Assembly: GCF_002153655.1 (NCBI RefSeq)
Contig: NZ_JOPJ01000006.1
Span: 372,001-436,000, forward strand
Length of the DNA: 64,000 nt
Direction: 5' to 3'
Origin: Acetobacter okinawensis
Lineage (GTDB): Bacteria > Pseudomonadota > Alphaproteobacteria > Acetobacterales > Acetobacteraceae
Shown here: positions 42,258 through 52,135 of the stretch, piece after piece
Layout: each line of letters starts with the position of its first letter
How positions within the stretch are numbered: the first letter of the stretch is position 1
Made by a program: the position numbers and the translations under genes
The notes under the pieces: generated by a model
Told to the model about the DNA's origin: nothing
The model's database searches: none
What the model saw: only the letters and a program-made list of their open reading frames with translations

Positions 42258-43670
42258 CTAGAAGTGCAAAGCGCCATCATAAGCGGCAAGAACAGCCTCG
42301 TGCATGGATTCAGAAATGGTCGGATGCGGGAAAATGGTTTCCGCCAGTTCTGCCTCGGTCAACTCGCCTGTGCGGGCGATGACATACCCCTGAATCATTT
42401 CCGTCACTTCGGCGCCAATCATGTGTGCGCCAAGGAGTTCGCCTGTCTGGGCGTCAAATACCGTTTTGATCAGCCCATCCGGTTCGCCCATGGCCAGCGC
42501 CTTGCCATTGGCAAGGAGCGGGAACCTGCCAACACGTACCTTATAGCCAGCTTCCTTGGCTTTTGCTTCCGTGTAACCAACAGAGGCAATCTGGGGGCGG
42601 CAATAGGTGCAGCCGGGTACTTTTGTCGGGTCAATGGGGTGGACTGTTTTGCCGGCTATGGCCTCCACACACATGACAGCTTCATGGCTGGCTTTGTGCG
42701 CCAGCCATGGCGCTCCGGCCAGATCCCCGATGGCGTAAACGCCGGGTTCACCTGTGCGGCACAGGGCGTCTGTGACCACGTGTGTCCGGTCGACCTGAAT
42801 TTTTGTGCCTTCCAGCCCGATGTTTTCTACATTGCCGACAATACCCACGGCAGAGATCACCCGGTCAGCCACCAGTGTTTCAGTCTTGTCGCCAAGCGTG
42901 ACAGGGATGTGGACCTCGGTTGCCGTTTTTTGCAGCGTGCCAACCTGAGCGCCGGTCAGGACGCGTATGCCCTGTTTTTCAAAGGCTTTGCGGGCAAGCT
43001 GGCTTATTTCCTCGTCTTCTACGGGCAGAATACGTTGTGCCACTTCCACCAGTGTCACATCCGCACCCATATTGCGGTAAAAGGATGCAAACTCGGTGCC
43101 AATGGCGCCAGAACCAATAACAACAAGGCGTTTGGGCATCTCTTCTGGCACAAGGGCTTCCTTGTAGGACCAGATGAATTTGCCATCAGGTTCCAGCCCG
43201 GGCAGGACGCGCGCGCGCGCGCCGGTGGCCAGAATAACGTGCTGGGCAGTCAGGGTGGTCGGAGCCGCGCCGTCCTGGCTGACAAGCACCTTGCGCCTGC
43301 CATTGGCCTGCGTACCATCCAGCTTGCCATAGCCATTAAAAACCGGAACCTTGGCCTTTTTCAGCAGATGGGCAACACCAGCTGACAACTGCTTGGATAC
43401 GGCGCGCGAGCGGGCAATGATTTTTTTAAAATCAAAGCTTACCCCTTCGGCCTTGAAGCCATAGGCTGGCAGGTCATGCAGAAGGTGGTTGATCTCCGAT
43501 GCGCGGAGGAGCGCCTTGGTCGGGATACATCCCCAGTTCAGGCAGATACCACCAAGGTGCTGGGCTTCAACCACGGCTACGGAGAGCTTAAGCTGGGCAG
43601 CGCGCAGGGCGGCAACATAGCCGCCCGGCCCACCACCAATGACAATAACGTCAAAATCTGTCTGGCTCAT
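42258..43670 (-). CDS. lpd: Dihydrolipoyl dehydrogenase (E3)
   Basis: A 470-residue FAD disulfide oxidoreductase, the E3 of pyruvate dehydrogenase. FAD binding is shown by VIVIGGGPGGYVAALRAAQ, the redox pair by GGICLNWGCIPTKALL (CX4C, near residue 42), NAD binding by VVIGSGAIGTEFASF near residue 177, and the C-terminal catalytic histidine by HPTISESMHEA. The upstream ATG at 43691 was rejected because MSQTDFDVIVIGGG is the family start. A run of alternating CG (43208-43222) codes for GARAR. It has no lipoyl domain. Confidence 0.96.
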   Translation of the reverse strand: MSQTDFDVIVIGGGPGGYVAALRAAQLKLSVAVVEAQHLGGICLNWGCIPTKALLRASEINHLLHDLPAYGFKAEGVSFDFKKIIARSRAVSKQLSAGVAHLLKKAKVPVFNGYGKLDGTQANGRRKVLVSQDGAAPTTLTAQHVILATGARARVLPGLEPDGKFIWSYKEALVPEEMPKRLVVIGSGAIGTEFASFYRNMGADVTLVEVAQRILPVEDEEISQLARKAFEKQGIRVLTGAQVGTLQKTATEVHIPVTLGDKTETLVADRVISAVGIVGNVENIGLEGTKIQVDRTHVVTDALCRTGEPGVYAIGDLAGAPWLAHKASHEAVMCVEAIAGKTVHPIDPTKVPGCTYCRPQIASVGYTEAKAKEAGYKVRVGRFPLLANGKALAMGEPDGLIKTVFDAQTGELLGAHMIGAEVTEMIQGYVIARTGELTEAELAETIFPHPTISESMHEAVLAAYDGALHF

Positions 43671-43700
43671 GATGCCAAATTTCTCCCGCAAGAGGCTGCG

Positions 43701-44957
43701 TTACAGAACAAGAGCCAGAGGCGACTGCACAATGGAACGGAACGCCGAGAGCCATTTGGCCGCCGTAGCGCCATCTACCGCGCGGTGATCGACCGAGAGC
43801 GTAACAGTCATGACTGTTGCTATCCTGATCTCATCGCCACTCACAACAGGCTGGCGTTTGCCTGCGGCAATGGCCAGAATGGCGGCCTGAGGCGGGTTTA
43901 CAATGGCAGCAAATTCCTTGACGCCAAACATACCCATGTTGGAAATGGAGAATGTTCCGCCCTGGAACTCTTCTGGCTTGAGCTTGCCAGCCCTTGCGCG
44001 CGAGACGAGGGATTTGGCTTCCTGGCTGATCTGCTTCAGGCTTTTGCGCTCGGCAGCCCGGACGATGGGGGTTATCAACCCGTCATTGAGGGAGACTGCG
44101 ACCGAAATATCCGCATCGTCGTGCAAGATCATGGCGTCTTCTGTGAACGAGGCGTTCACTTCTGGCACCTGTTTGAGTGCCAGAGCCGCAGCCTTGATCA
44201 GCATGTCATTGACTGACAGCTTGAAGGAATCCTGCCCTTCATCACTGGAGAGAGCGTTCAGTTGCGCGCGCAGCGCCATCAGAGCATCCAGCTCCACATC
44301 CATGGAAACATAGAAGTGGGGAATGGTTGCCTTGGATTCACTCAGGCGGCGGGCAATGACCTTGCGCATGGTGGTGTGCGGCACCGAGCGGCTGCCGCCA
44401 CCAGATACGGGGGCAGCAGCTTGCGCGCGGGAAGGAAGAGAGGCACTGGCTTTGCTCTCTGCCGCTTCCACGTCCCGCTTGACAATCCGGCCATGCGGAC
44501 CAGTCCCCTTGATGGAGGCAAGGTCCACGCCTTTTGATGCGGCAATCCGGCGCGCCAGAGGGGAGGCAACAATACGGTTGGTCGGACGTGCCACCTGTGG
44601 TGTGGTTGCAGGTGCAGAGGCGGGCGCGCTGGCAGTCACCGCGGCGTTGGCAACTGCAGCAGGTGCCACAGTCGCAGCAGCCGTAGCGGGCGTGGGAGCG
44701 GCTGGTACAGCCTCCCCTTCCTCTACGACAATGGCGATGGGGGTGTTGACTGCAACGCCCTCGGTCCCTTCGGGGACGAGGATGCGGCCAAAAATGCCCT
44801 CTTCAATGGCTTCTACTTCCATTGTGGCCTTGTCGGTTTCGATCTCGGCCAGAACATCGCCACTATTGACCGTATCTCCCTCCTTTTTCAGCCAGCGGGC
44901 AATTTTGCCCTCTGTCATGGTGGGAGAGAGGGCGGGCATCAGAATTTCAATTGCCAT
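43701..44957 (-). CDS. pdhC: Pyruvate dehydrogenase E2, dihydrolipoamide acetyltransferase
   Basis: A 418-residue E2 core. One lipoyl domain (about 1-80) has the lipoylated lysine in [13 protein letters not shown]. An Ala/Pro-rich linker follows, then the E3-binding domain ([15 protein letters not shown], near residue 135) and the acetyltransferase domain ending in the catalytic [13 protein letters not shown] near residue 390. Its lipoyl domain is nearly identical to that of PdhB. It lies in pdhA-pdhB-pdhC-lpd order with short gaps. Confidence 0.96.
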   Translation of the reverse strand: MAIEILMPALSPTMTEGKIARWLKKEGDTVNSGDVLAEIETDKATMEVEAIEEGIFGRILVPEGTEGVAVNTPIAIVVEEGEAVPAAPTPATAAATVAPAAVANAAVTASAPASAPATTPQVARPTNRIVASPLARRIAASKGVDLASIKGTGPHGRIVKRDVEAAESKASASLPSRAQAAAPVSGGGSRSVPHTTMRKVIARRLSESKATIPHFYVSMDVELDALMALRAQLNALSSDEGQDSFKLSVNDMLIKAAALALKQVPEVNASFTEDAMILHDDADISVAVSLNDGLITPIVRAAERKSLKQISQEAKSLVSRARAGKLKPEEFQGGTFSISNMGMFGVKEFAAIVNPPQAAILAIAAGKRQPVVSGDEIRIATVMTVTLSVDHRAVDGATAAKWLSAFRSIVQSPLALVL

Positions 44958-44969
44958 CTTTACAGCACC

Positions 44970-46325
44970 TCAGATCAGGCTGCGCACGGCTTTGACCACG
45001 TGCTCAGGCTGCGGCAGAGCCAGTTTTTCCAGATTGGCGGCAAACGGCATGGGCACATCTTCACCGGCTACGCGAACTGGGGGCGCATCCAGCCAGTCAA
45101 AAGCATGTTCGATAACCTGCATGGCCACTTCCGCGCCAATGCCAGCAAAGGGCCAGCCTTCTTCCACTGTAACAAGGCGGCTGGTTTTTTTAACACTGTT
45201 GATAATCGTTGCCGTATCCAGCGGACGAATGCTGCGCAGGTTGATCACCTCGGCTTCAATGCCCTGTTTAGCAAGCTCTGCGGCTGCATCCAGAGCGGTC
45301 CCGACAGCAATAGAAAACGCAACAATAGTTACATCTGTGCCTGCGCGTTCGATTTTGGCCTTGCCAATAGGCAGGATGAAATCCTCATCAACCGGGCAAG
45401 GGAATTTCTGCCCGTAAAGAATTTCATTTTCCAGCACGATAACCGGATTAGGGTCACGGATTGCCGCGCGGAGCAGACCCTTGGCATCTGCCGCAGACCA
45501 GGGTGCAACCACCTTAAGCCCCGGTACGTGCCCATACCAGCTTGCATAACACTGCGAATGCTGTGCTCCAACGCGCGCAGCAGCCCCATTGGGGCCACGG
45601 AAGACAATGGGGCAACCCATCTGTCCGCCAGACATATAAAGCGTTTTGGCGGCGGAGTTGATGATGTGGTCAATGGCCTGCATGGCAAAGTTCATGGTCA
45701 TGAACTCGACAATCGGCTTAAGCCCGGTCAGTGCCGCCCCTACGGCCATGCCTGTAAAGCCATGCTCGGTAATGGGCATGTCCAGCACACGCTTGGGACC
45801 AAACTCCTGCAACAGCCCCTGCGAGATCTTGTAGGCACCCTGATAGTCTGCAACTTCTTCCCCGAGCAGAAAAACATCCTCATCTCGGCGCAGTTCGGCT
45901 GCCATGGCGTCGCGCAGGGCCTCACGCACAGTGATCTCGCGCGTTTCGCCCCATTCTCGTTCGGGCTCAGGGGCTGTGTCCAGCACAGGCGCGGCAGGTG
46001 TGCTGGCGGGGGCCTGAGGTGCCGTTGCGGCTTGTGGCGCAGGTGCTGCGGGCTGGCTGGCTACGCTGTCCGGCACGCTCTCGCCATCTTCCACCACAAT
46101 GGCGATGGGGGTGTTAACGGCAACGCCCTCAACCCCTTCTCCAATCAGGATACGGCCTAGAATACCTTCTTCAATGGCTTCAATTTCCATTGTGGCCTTA
46201 TCGGTTTCGATCTCGGCCAGAACATCGCCAGCCGCAATCATGTCCCCTTCCTTTTTCAGCCAGCGGGCAATTTTGCCTTCTGTCATGGTGGGGGAAAGGG
46301 CGGGCATTAAAATTTCAGTCGCCAT
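44970..46325 (-). CDS. pdhB: Pyruvate dehydrogenase E1 beta with N-terminal lipoyl domain
   Basis: A 451-residue E1 beta subunit. It carries an extra lipoyl domain (about 1-80, lysine in [13 protein letters not shown]), a Pro/Ala linker and then the usual transketolase-like beta subunit from about residue 125 ([31 protein letters not shown], and [13 protein letters not shown]). Lipoyl-tagged PdhB is known from several alphaproteobacteria. With PdhA it decarboxylates pyruvate. Confidence 0.96.
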   Translation of the reverse strand: MATEILMPALSPTMTEGKIARWLKKEGDMIAAGDVLAEIETDKATMEIEAIEEGILGRILIGEGVEGVAVNTPIAIVVEDGESVPDSVASQPAAPAPQAATAPQAPASTPAAPVLDTAPEPEREWGETREITVREALRDAMAAELRRDEDVFLLGEEVADYQGAYKISQGLLQEFGPKRVLDMPITEHGFTGMAVGAALTGLKPIVEFMTMNFAMQAIDHIINSAAKTLYMSGGQMGCPIVFRGPNGAAARVGAQHSQCYASWYGHVPGLKVVAPWSAADAKGLLRAAIRDPNPVIVLENEILYGQKFPCPVDEDFILPIGKAKIERAGTDVTIVAFSIAVGTALDAAAELAKQGIEAEVINLRSIRPLDTATIINSVKKTSRLVTVEEGWPFAGIGAEVAMQVIEHAFDWLDAPPVRVAGEDVPMPFAANLEKLALPQPEHVVKAVRSLI

Positions 46326-46331
46326 AATTGC

Positions 46332-47342
46332 TCAGGCCTCCAGCACAACGTCCGTATAGAGTTCAGAAGGATCAGGTTCCGGGCTCGTCTGTGCGAATTC
46401 GGCTGAGTCGTTCACGACGGCTTTGATTTCGGTTTCCATGGCTTTGAGCGTGGCTTCTTCCACGCCTGCGTCAAGGAGGATGTGTTTGACATGCTCGATT
46501 GGGTCGCGTGTCTTGCGGACCTGATCGACCTCTTCACGCGTACGGTATTTTGCCGGGTCGGACATGGAATGACCACGGTAACGGTAGGTCATCATTTCCA
46601 GAATGTAAGGGCCTTTGCCTGCCCGGCAGTGCGCTACGGCTTCAGCCGCTGCGGCATGCACGGCGGCAACATCCATGCCGTCAACCTGCCGTCCAGGAAT
46701 GCCCCAGGGTTCGCCATTCTTGTACAGATCATGCGAGGCGGAGGCGCGCTCGATTGCCGTGCCCATGCCGTATTTGTTGTTTTCGATAACAAAAATACAC
46801 GGCAGCTTGTGTAATGCTGCCAGATTGAAGCTTTCGTAAACCTGCCCCTGCCCTGCGGCACCATCGCCAAAATATGCAACGGCGACTTCGTCCGTACCGC
46901 GATACTTGTTGGCAAAGGCCAGCCCTATGCCAAGAGCAACCTGCGCGCCGACAATGCCATGTCCGCCATAGAAGTTCTTCTCGCGCGAGAACATGTGCAT
47001 GGAACCGCCCTTGCCGTGCGAATAGCCTGTGGCCCGACCCGTCAGTTCCGCCATAACGCCGCGCGGGGTCATGCCAGCAACCAGCATCTGCCCATGATCG
47101 CGGTATGATGTGATGAGTTTGTCACCATCCTTGAGGCACATCTGAAGGCCCACCACAACGGCTTCCTGACCGATGTAAAGATGGCAGAAACCACCGATCA
47201 GACCCATGCCGTAAAGCTGACCTGCTTTTTCCTCAAATCGGCGGATCAGCAGCATATCGTGGTAAGCGCTCAGGAACTGCTCTCGGGTCAGGGATGGGCC
47301 GTTGCCCCCCGCTGCGCCAACCTGCTCAGATGTTGTTTCCAT
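46332..47342 (-). CDS. pdhA: Pyruvate dehydrogenase E1 alpha
   Basis: A 336-residue thiamine diphosphate-dependent subunit. The ThDP motif runs from GDGAAGQGQVYESFN near residue 165 to VIENN near residue 193. The phosphorylation-loop-like YRYRGHSMSDPAKYRTREE near residue 261 is conserved with mitochondrial E1 alpha. It heads the pdh operon; a 128-base gap to moaC should hold the promoter, where a TATACA/GATAAAAT-like AT-rich stretch is seen but no confident -35. Confidence 0.96.
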   Translation of the reverse strand: METTSEQVGAAGGNGPSLTREQFLSAYHDMLLIRRFEEKAGQLYGMGLIGGFCHLYIGQEAVVVGLQMCLKDGDKLITSYRDHGQMLVAGMTPRGVMAELTGRATGYSHGKGGSMHMFSREKNFYGGHGIVGAQVALGIGLAFANKYRGTDEVAVAYFGDGAAGQGQVYESFNLAALHKLPCIFVIENNKYGMGTAIERASASHDLYKNGEPWGIPGRQVDGMDVAAVHAAAAEAVAHCRAGKGPYILEMMTYRYRGHSMSDPAKYRTREEVDQVRKTRDPIEHVKHILLDAGVEEATLKAMETEIKAVVNDSAEFAQTSPEPDPSELYTDVVLEA

Positions 47343-47470
47343 GTATGGACCCTCTACGATACATAGGTAAATGCGTCTTGACGTAATGTTTTGGCCACCA
47401 GAGAACTGGTCGGTTCGAACATTTTATCCTGTTTTTGTATAAAAAATGCCATTTGGTCAGGGTGTTTTGA

Positions 47471-47947
47471 TTATGTGGCGTTATATTCTCCTGACCGGCC
47501 ACCACTTTTGTGTCGGAGCCGGGTGTTGTTAATGCGCATGCCACGATCAACGGCCTTGCACATGTCATAGAGTGTGAGTGCCGCGGCAGACACCGCAGTC
47601 AACGCCTCCATTTCCACCCCGGTTGCGTCTTTTGTTGTAACAGTCGCCGTGATCTCGATTTTGTCATCGCTGGCGACCAGATCAACCGCAACAGATGTCA
47701 GGCGCAGTGGATGACAGAGGGGGATAATGTCAGCCGTTTTTTTGGCGGCCATAATCCCCGCGATCCGCGCCGTTGCCAGAACATCCCCTTTTGGCATGGA
47801 GCCGGAAACAATAAGCTCCAGCGTGCTTGGGTGCATATGCACGTCCGCTACAGCCACGGCCTTGCGGAATGTTTCATCCTTGTCGGAGACGTCCACCATC
47901 CGGGCATGCCCGGATGAGTCCAAATGGGTCAGGGGCTGTTCGCTCAC
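47471..47947 (-). CDS. moaC: Cyclic pyranopterin monophosphate synthase
   Basis: A 158-residue MoaC for molybdenum cofactor synthesis. The active-site set is visible in [15 protein letters not shown] near residue 76 and [20 protein letters not shown] near residue 111, with [10 protein letters not shown] at the N terminus. The start is GTG, three bases after the trpC stop. moaC after trpC is common in alphaproteobacteria; the usual following moeA or lexA genes are not found here, and pdhA comes next. Confidence 0.95.
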   Translation of the reverse strand: MSEQPLTHLDSSGHARMVDVSDKDETFRKAVAVADVHMHPSTLELIVSGSMPKGDVLATARIAGIMAAKKTADIIPLCHPLRLTSVAVDLVASDDKIEITATVTTKDATGVEMEALTAVSAAALTLYDMCKAVDRGMRINNTRLRHKSGGRSGEYNAT

Positions 47948-47950
47948 GGC

Positions 47951-48817
47951 TTACTTCAGCCCCAGCAGCGTGCGGGCTGCGGCACCGGGGTCTGGCTGGC
48001 GCAGCAGGGTCTCCCCGACTAAAAAGCCGGTTACGCCAATGGCGGCAAGCTGGTCAATTTCCGCGTGGGTTTTAATGCCACTTTCGGAGATAATAATCCG
48101 GTCCGGTGGCACAAGCGGGGCAAGCTGGCTGGTGGTGTTGATGTCGGTGGTGAGTGTTTTGAGGTTACGGTTGTTAATCCCGATCAAAAACGTATCCAGC
48201 GCCAGAGCGCGGTTCAGCTCGTCCTCATCATGCACTTCAACCAGCACGTCCATGTCCAGCCCTTTGGCATGGTCGACCAGTTCCAGCGCCATCTCATCGG
48301 TCAGAATGGACATGATGAGCAGAATGCAGTCTGCACCAATCATCCGGCTTTCATAGACCTGCCATGGGTCAAGAATAAAATCCTTACGCAGGATAGGCAA
48401 AGAACAGGCTGCCCGCGCGCTCGCCAGATCCTCGTTTGCGCCATGGAAGCATGAGCTTTCGGTCAGCACGGAAATGCACGCGGCCCCGGCCTGCTCGTAT
48501 GCAAGGGCAATCCGTGCGGGATTGTAGTCTTCTTGCAAAATACCAGCCGAAGGAGATGCTTTTTTAATTTCGGCAATCAGGCCTACGGCGCGGTCGGCAG
48601 CCTTTTCCTTTAACGCACGACCAAATCCGCGTGGCGCTTCCTTGGTTTCCTGCGCCTTTGCGACAACTTCTTTAAGGGGGTGCAGGGTGGAGCGATGTTC
48701 CACTTCCAGCCGTGTCCGCGCACAGATGCGGGAGAGAACATCTGGGAGTTCGTCCGCCTTGCAGTCAGGTATGGCGGCGGAGGCAGCTACAGTAGACGTG
48801 GAAGATGGATCGTTCAT
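47951..48817 (-). CDS. trpC: Indole-3-glycerol phosphate synthase
   Basis: A 288-residue TIM-barrel enzyme of tryptophan synthesis. LIAEIKKASPSAGIL near residue 76 holds the catalytic lysine, followed by ISVLTESSCFHG, LPILRKDFILDPWQVYE and the C-terminal SESGIKTHAEI. It is not fused to PRA isomerase. It lies between trpD and moaC on the same strand. Confidence 0.96.
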   Translation of the reverse strand: MNDPSSTSTVAASAAIPDCKADELPDVLSRICARTRLEVEHRSTLHPLKEVVAKAQETKEAPRGFGRALKEKAADRAVGLIAEIKKASPSAGILQEDYNPARIALAYEQAGAACISVLTESSCFHGANEDLASARAACSLPILRKDFILDPWQVYESRMIGADCILLIMSILTDEMALELVDHAKGLDMDVLVEVHDEDELNRALALDTFLIGINNRNLKTLTTDINTTSQLAPLVPPDRIIISESGIKTHAEIDQLAAIGVTGFLVGETLLRQPDPGAAARTLLGLK

Positions 48818-48834
48818 GATTGTCCTGTCATGTC

Positions 48835-49944
48835 TCAGGCGTGTGCATCGGAAGAAGATGCACGTAAACCGTTGAGCACTGCAAAGGCAGTACCGTTGTC
48901 GAGTGAGCGTGCAGCAGTTGCCACACTGTCCCTAAGTGCGGCCGGGTCTATCCGGCCATTGTGCAAAACAGTCTGCCGACCGGCGACATGCAGCGCAAAA
49001 GCCGCGTTCAGCAGAACAGTATCACGGTATGCACCGTGTGCGCCACGCAGGAGTGCCTCTAGCGCTTGCGCATTATGCCGGGCATCCCCGCCTTGAATGG
49101 CGGATACAGGGGCATAGGGCAAACCCGCCATTTCGGATTCAATCTGGTAAGACTGGATTTGCCCATTTTCAAGTGCCACGGCCTGTGTCGGGCCCGCCAG
49201 CGTAATTTCGTCTATGCCCCCCTGCCCGTCCTGCGGCAGACCACAGACCGTCCAGACGCATTCCGAACCAAGACGGGCCAGAACTTCTGTTACGGGTCTG
49301 AGCCATTGGGGGTCAAAAACTCCCATAAGCTGCCGCCGGACACCCGCAGGATTAACCATTGGCCCGACCAGATTGAACAATGTGGGCAGTGCCAGCGCCT
49401 TCCGCACGCCCGCAGCATGGCGCATGGCCGGGTGGTGGTGTGGTGCGGCCATAAACACCACATGGTGTTGCGCTAGCTGTCTGGCAAGAACCGCCGCATC
49501 GGAAGAAAGAGGGACGCTCAGGGCCGCCAGCACATCTGATGCGCCAGAAAGGGAGGAAACAGCCCGGTTGCCATGTTTGGCCACGGGCACCCCAAGAGCT
49601 GCCAGAACAAAGGCAACTGCGGTGGAAACATTGAGGGTGCCATATTTATCGCCCCCTGTTCCACACACATCAATTGTGCCGGGTGGAGTATTGGGCACCG
49701 GGTGCATGCGCTGGCGCAGGGCCGTAACTGCGCCCAACAGTTCGTCCTGCGTCTCTCCGCGCACACGCAAAGCCATCAGAAAAGCGGCAATGCGTTCGGG
49801 GGGCACATTGCCATCCATAATGCTGCCAAAGGCGGCTTCGGCCTGTGCGGTACTCAACTGCTTGCGCTGGGCAAGGTCCGCCAGAATGGCAGAAAAAAAA
49901 TCCGTATCCTGAGTGCTGGCAGCCGTAATCGTGGGATCAGGCAT
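48835..49944 (-). CDS. trpD: Anthranilate phosphoribosyltransferase
   Basis: A 369-residue transferase that adds PRPP to anthranilate. The signature [18 protein letters not shown] near residue 92 and [17 protein letters not shown] near residue 124 are clear. The ATG at 49944 overlaps the trpG end by eight bases; an upstream ATG at 49974 is possible but less like the family. It is not fused to TrpG. Confidence 0.95.
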   Translation of the reverse strand: MPDPTITAASTQDTDFFSAILADLAQRKQLSTAQAEAAFGSIMDGNVPPERIAAFLMALRVRGETQDELLGAVTALRQRMHPVPNTPPGTIDVCGTGGDKYGTLNVSTAVAFVLAALGVPVAKHGNRAVSSLSGASDVLAALSVPLSSDAAVLARQLAQHHVVFMAAPHHHPAMRHAAGVRKALALPTLFNLVGPMVNPAGVRRQLMGVFDPQWLRPVTEVLARLGSECVWTVCGLPQDGQGGIDEITLAGPTQAVALENGQIQSYQIESEMAGLPYAPVSAIQGGDARHNAQALEALLRGAHGAYRDTVLLNAAFALHVAGRQTVLHNGRIDPAALRDSVATAARSLDNGTAFAVLNGLRASSSDAHA

Positions 49945-50533
49945 GGACCCGGTCCGCTTTCCATTCCCGTGCATGGGTCAGAAAATTGCGCAGCAGATCA
50001 TGTCCATGGTCCGAGGCAATGCTCTCGGGGTGGAACTGCACGCCCGATATGGGGTGAACCTTATGCCGCACGCCCATAATAACGCCATCTGCTGTCCATG
50101 CAGTCACTTCCAGATCGTCCGGTATGCTGGAAGGCTCCAGAGTCAGGCTGTGGTAGCGGGTTGCATTGAACGGGCTTGCAAGCCCGGCAAACACATCCGT
50201 TCCATTGTGGAAGACGGGGCTGATCTTGCCATGCATGGGGGTGGGGGCGCGCACAACCTGTGCTCCAAACACCTGACCAATGGACTGATGACCAAGGCAG
50301 ACGCCAAACACCGGCACCTTGCCTGCGGCTGCGGCAATCAGGTCGCAGCAGATTCCCGCCTCGTTGGGGGAGCGCGGGCCGGGGGAGAGCACAATGGCGT
50401 CGGGGGCCAAAGCCAGGGCTTCGTCCACGCTTAATGCGTCGTTACGCCGCACATCGCACACCTCTCCCAGTTCACCCAGATAGTGAACAAGGTTGAAGGT
50501 GAAGCTATCATAATTGTCGATCAGTAGGATCAT
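49937..50533 (-). CDS. trpG: Anthranilate synthase, glutamine amidotransferase subunit
   Basis: A 198-residue amidotransferase that supplies ammonia to TrpE. The N-terminal [21 protein letters not shown], the nucleophile in [12 protein letters not shown] near residue 81 and the histidine-glutamate pair in [14 protein letters not shown] near residue 169 are present. In some bacteria the same subunit also serves folate synthesis (PabA). The trpE-trpG gap is 57 bases and carries a hairpin. Confidence 0.95.
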   Translation of the reverse strand: MILLIDNYDSFTFNLVHYLGELGEVCDVRRNDALSVDEALALAPDAIVLSPGPRSPNEAGICCDLIAAAAGKVPVFGVCLGHQSIGQVFGAQVVRAPTPMHGKISPVFHNGTDVFAGLASPFNATRYHSLTLEPSSIPDDLEVTAWTADGVIMGVRHKVHPISGVQFHPESIASDHGHDLLRNFLTHAREWKADRVHA

Positions 50534-50583
50534 GGCGGAATGATGACCTTTTCGCGCGCACGGGTCAAATGACGTGAAGGAAA

Positions 50584-50601
50584 GGCGGGCTTATGCCCGC
50601 C
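50584..50601 (-). promoter_or_regulatory. Hairpin spanning the trpE stop codon
   Basis: GGCGGGC/GCCCGCC form a 7-bp perfect GC stem with a TTAT loop that includes the trpE stop codon. On the minus strand it is followed by TTTCCTTC, a weak T-rich run. It may partially terminate or shield the trpE 3' end before trpG; strength is uncertain. Confidence 0.45.
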
Positions 50602-52135
50602 CTGCCCGCGCCATTATCAGCGCTTCCTCGGCTGCGCGGAAGACAGCGCGTGCCTTGTGCTGTGTTTCTTCATATTCGGCTTCAGGCACACTGTCCGCGA
50701 CAACGCCGCAGCCCGCCTGAACATGCATTGTGCCGTTTTTGACCACTGCCATGCGCAGGCCAATGCAGGTATCCATGTCGCCCCCTGCACCAAAGTAGCC
50801 AATGCAGCCTGCGTAGGTGGCCCTGCGGGTGCGCTCGACCTCGTCAATAATTTCCATGGCGCGGATTTTGGGCGCACCTGTCAGGGTCCCGGCGGGAAAA
50901 GCCGCGACCAGAGCGTCCAGCGCCTCCAGCTCAGGCTTGAGCGTGCCTTCCACATTGGAGGAAATATGCATGACGTGACTAAAACGCTCTATGACAAACC
51001 GCTCTGTCACTTTGACCGATCCGGGAATGCTGACACGCCCTACATCGTTGCGGCCCAGATCAATCAGCATCAGATGTTCGGCAATTTCCTTCTGGTCGGC
51101 CAGAAGGTCTTTTTCCAGCGCCAGATCTTCCTCCGGGGTCTTGCCCCGTGGGCGGGTTCCCGCCAGTGGTCGGACGGTCATTTTGCCGTCCCTGAGCCGG
51201 ACAAGAATTTCTGGCGATGACCCGACCAGAGAAAACGCCCCAAAATCCAGATGGAACAGGAATGGGGCCGGGTTGATACGCCTGAGCGCGCGATAAAGGG
51301 AGAGTGATGGCAGAGGAAATGCTGTGGAAAAACGCTGGCTGGGCACGACCTGAAAAGCATCGCCCGCTGCAATATAATCCTGAATACGGCTTACGGCCGC
51401 GCAGAAATCCTGATGACTGAATGTGGATGTGGGCTCCACAAAAGCAGGGATGTCTGCTGGGGTTGAGGCGTGCGGGAGTGCGCCGCTCAGGCAGGTTCTG
51501 GCGCGCTCGAGGAGTGCATGTGCGCTGCTCCATGCCTCTGCCGCCGTGGTGGCGGTCGTGGGGCGAATGGGGGCTGCCAGAATAAGTTCGTCCGTAACCG
51601 TATCAAATACGGCAAACAGGCCGGGACGCATGAGAATGGATTCAGGCAGGTTCAGATCGTCCGGTGGAGCATCAGGCAGATGTTCCATCTGACGCACCAT
51701 ATCGTACCCCAGATAGCCAAACAGGCCTCCGATCATGGGGGGAAGCTCGGCGGGCAGATCCATGCGAGAGTCATGGATCAGGGCGCGCAGGCTTGCCAGA
51801 GGTGCTGCTGCATCGGGTATTGCAGCCCCCAGTTGTCCGTCGTGCGTGGTGCTGCGGCTGACCTTACCGTTATGGCAGGTCCAGACCAGATCGGGTTTAA
51901 GGGCAATTACGGAGTAGCGACCCCGTGTGGTGCCGCCTTCCACACTTTCCAGCAACAGGGTGTGCTGACCTGTGCTGCCATCCATCTGAGCCAGCCGCAT
52001 ATAAGCGGATACCGGGGTCAGCAGATCGGCAGGTTCAACGGAATAGACAATGCTGCCCCTGCCCGCTTCCCATGCAGCAGCGCAGGTCTGCTGGTCGGGG
52101 GAGGATGCGGTATGGGCCTTCATGCCGTGGCTCAC
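50591..52135 (-). CDS. trpE: Anthranilate synthase component I
   Basis: A 514-residue chorismate-using enzyme. The N-terminal feedback region has a conserved LLESVEGG tract near residue 61. The C-terminal catalytic half contains QVVPSQRFS, GSSPEILVRL, RPLAGTRPRGKTPEED and the LTGAPKIRAMEIIDE block. The start is GTG with GGAGG six bases upstream, overlapping the ppiD stop as GTGA; the ATG at 52123 is a weaker alternative. No leader peptide with Trp codons was found, since trpE follows ppiD directly. Confidence 0.95.
   Translation of the reverse strand: MSHGMKAHTASSPDQQTCAAAWEAGRGSIVYSVEPADLLTPVSAYMRLAQMDGSTGQHTLLLESVEGGTTRGRYSVIALKPDLVWTCHNGKVSRSTTHDGQLGAAIPDAAAPLASLRALIHDSRMDLPAELPPMIGGLFGYLGYDMVRQMEHLPDAPPDDLNLPESILMRPGLFAVFDTVTDELILAAPIRPTTATTAAEAWSSAHALLERARTCLSGALPHASTPADIPAFVEPTSTFSHQDFCAAVSRIQDYIAAGDAFQVVPSQRFSTAFPLPSLSLYRALRRINPAPFLFHLDFGAFSLVGSSPEILVRLRDGKMTVRPLAGTRPRGKTPEEDLALEKDLLADQKEIAEHLMLIDLGRNDVGRVSIPGSVKVTERFVIERFSHVMHISSNVEGTLKPELEALDALVAAFPAGTLTGAPKIRAMEIIDEVERTRRATYAGCIGYFGAGGDMDTCIGLRMAVVKNGTMHVQAGCGVVADSVPEAEYEETQHKARAVFRAAEEALIMARAGRA

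Noticed and set aside
42222-43385. 387-codon plus-strand frame across lpd with AGGAGG upstream
   Set aside because: The AGGAGG is about 15 bases from the ATG, too far for good initiation, and the frame is antisense to lpd with no protein-like features.
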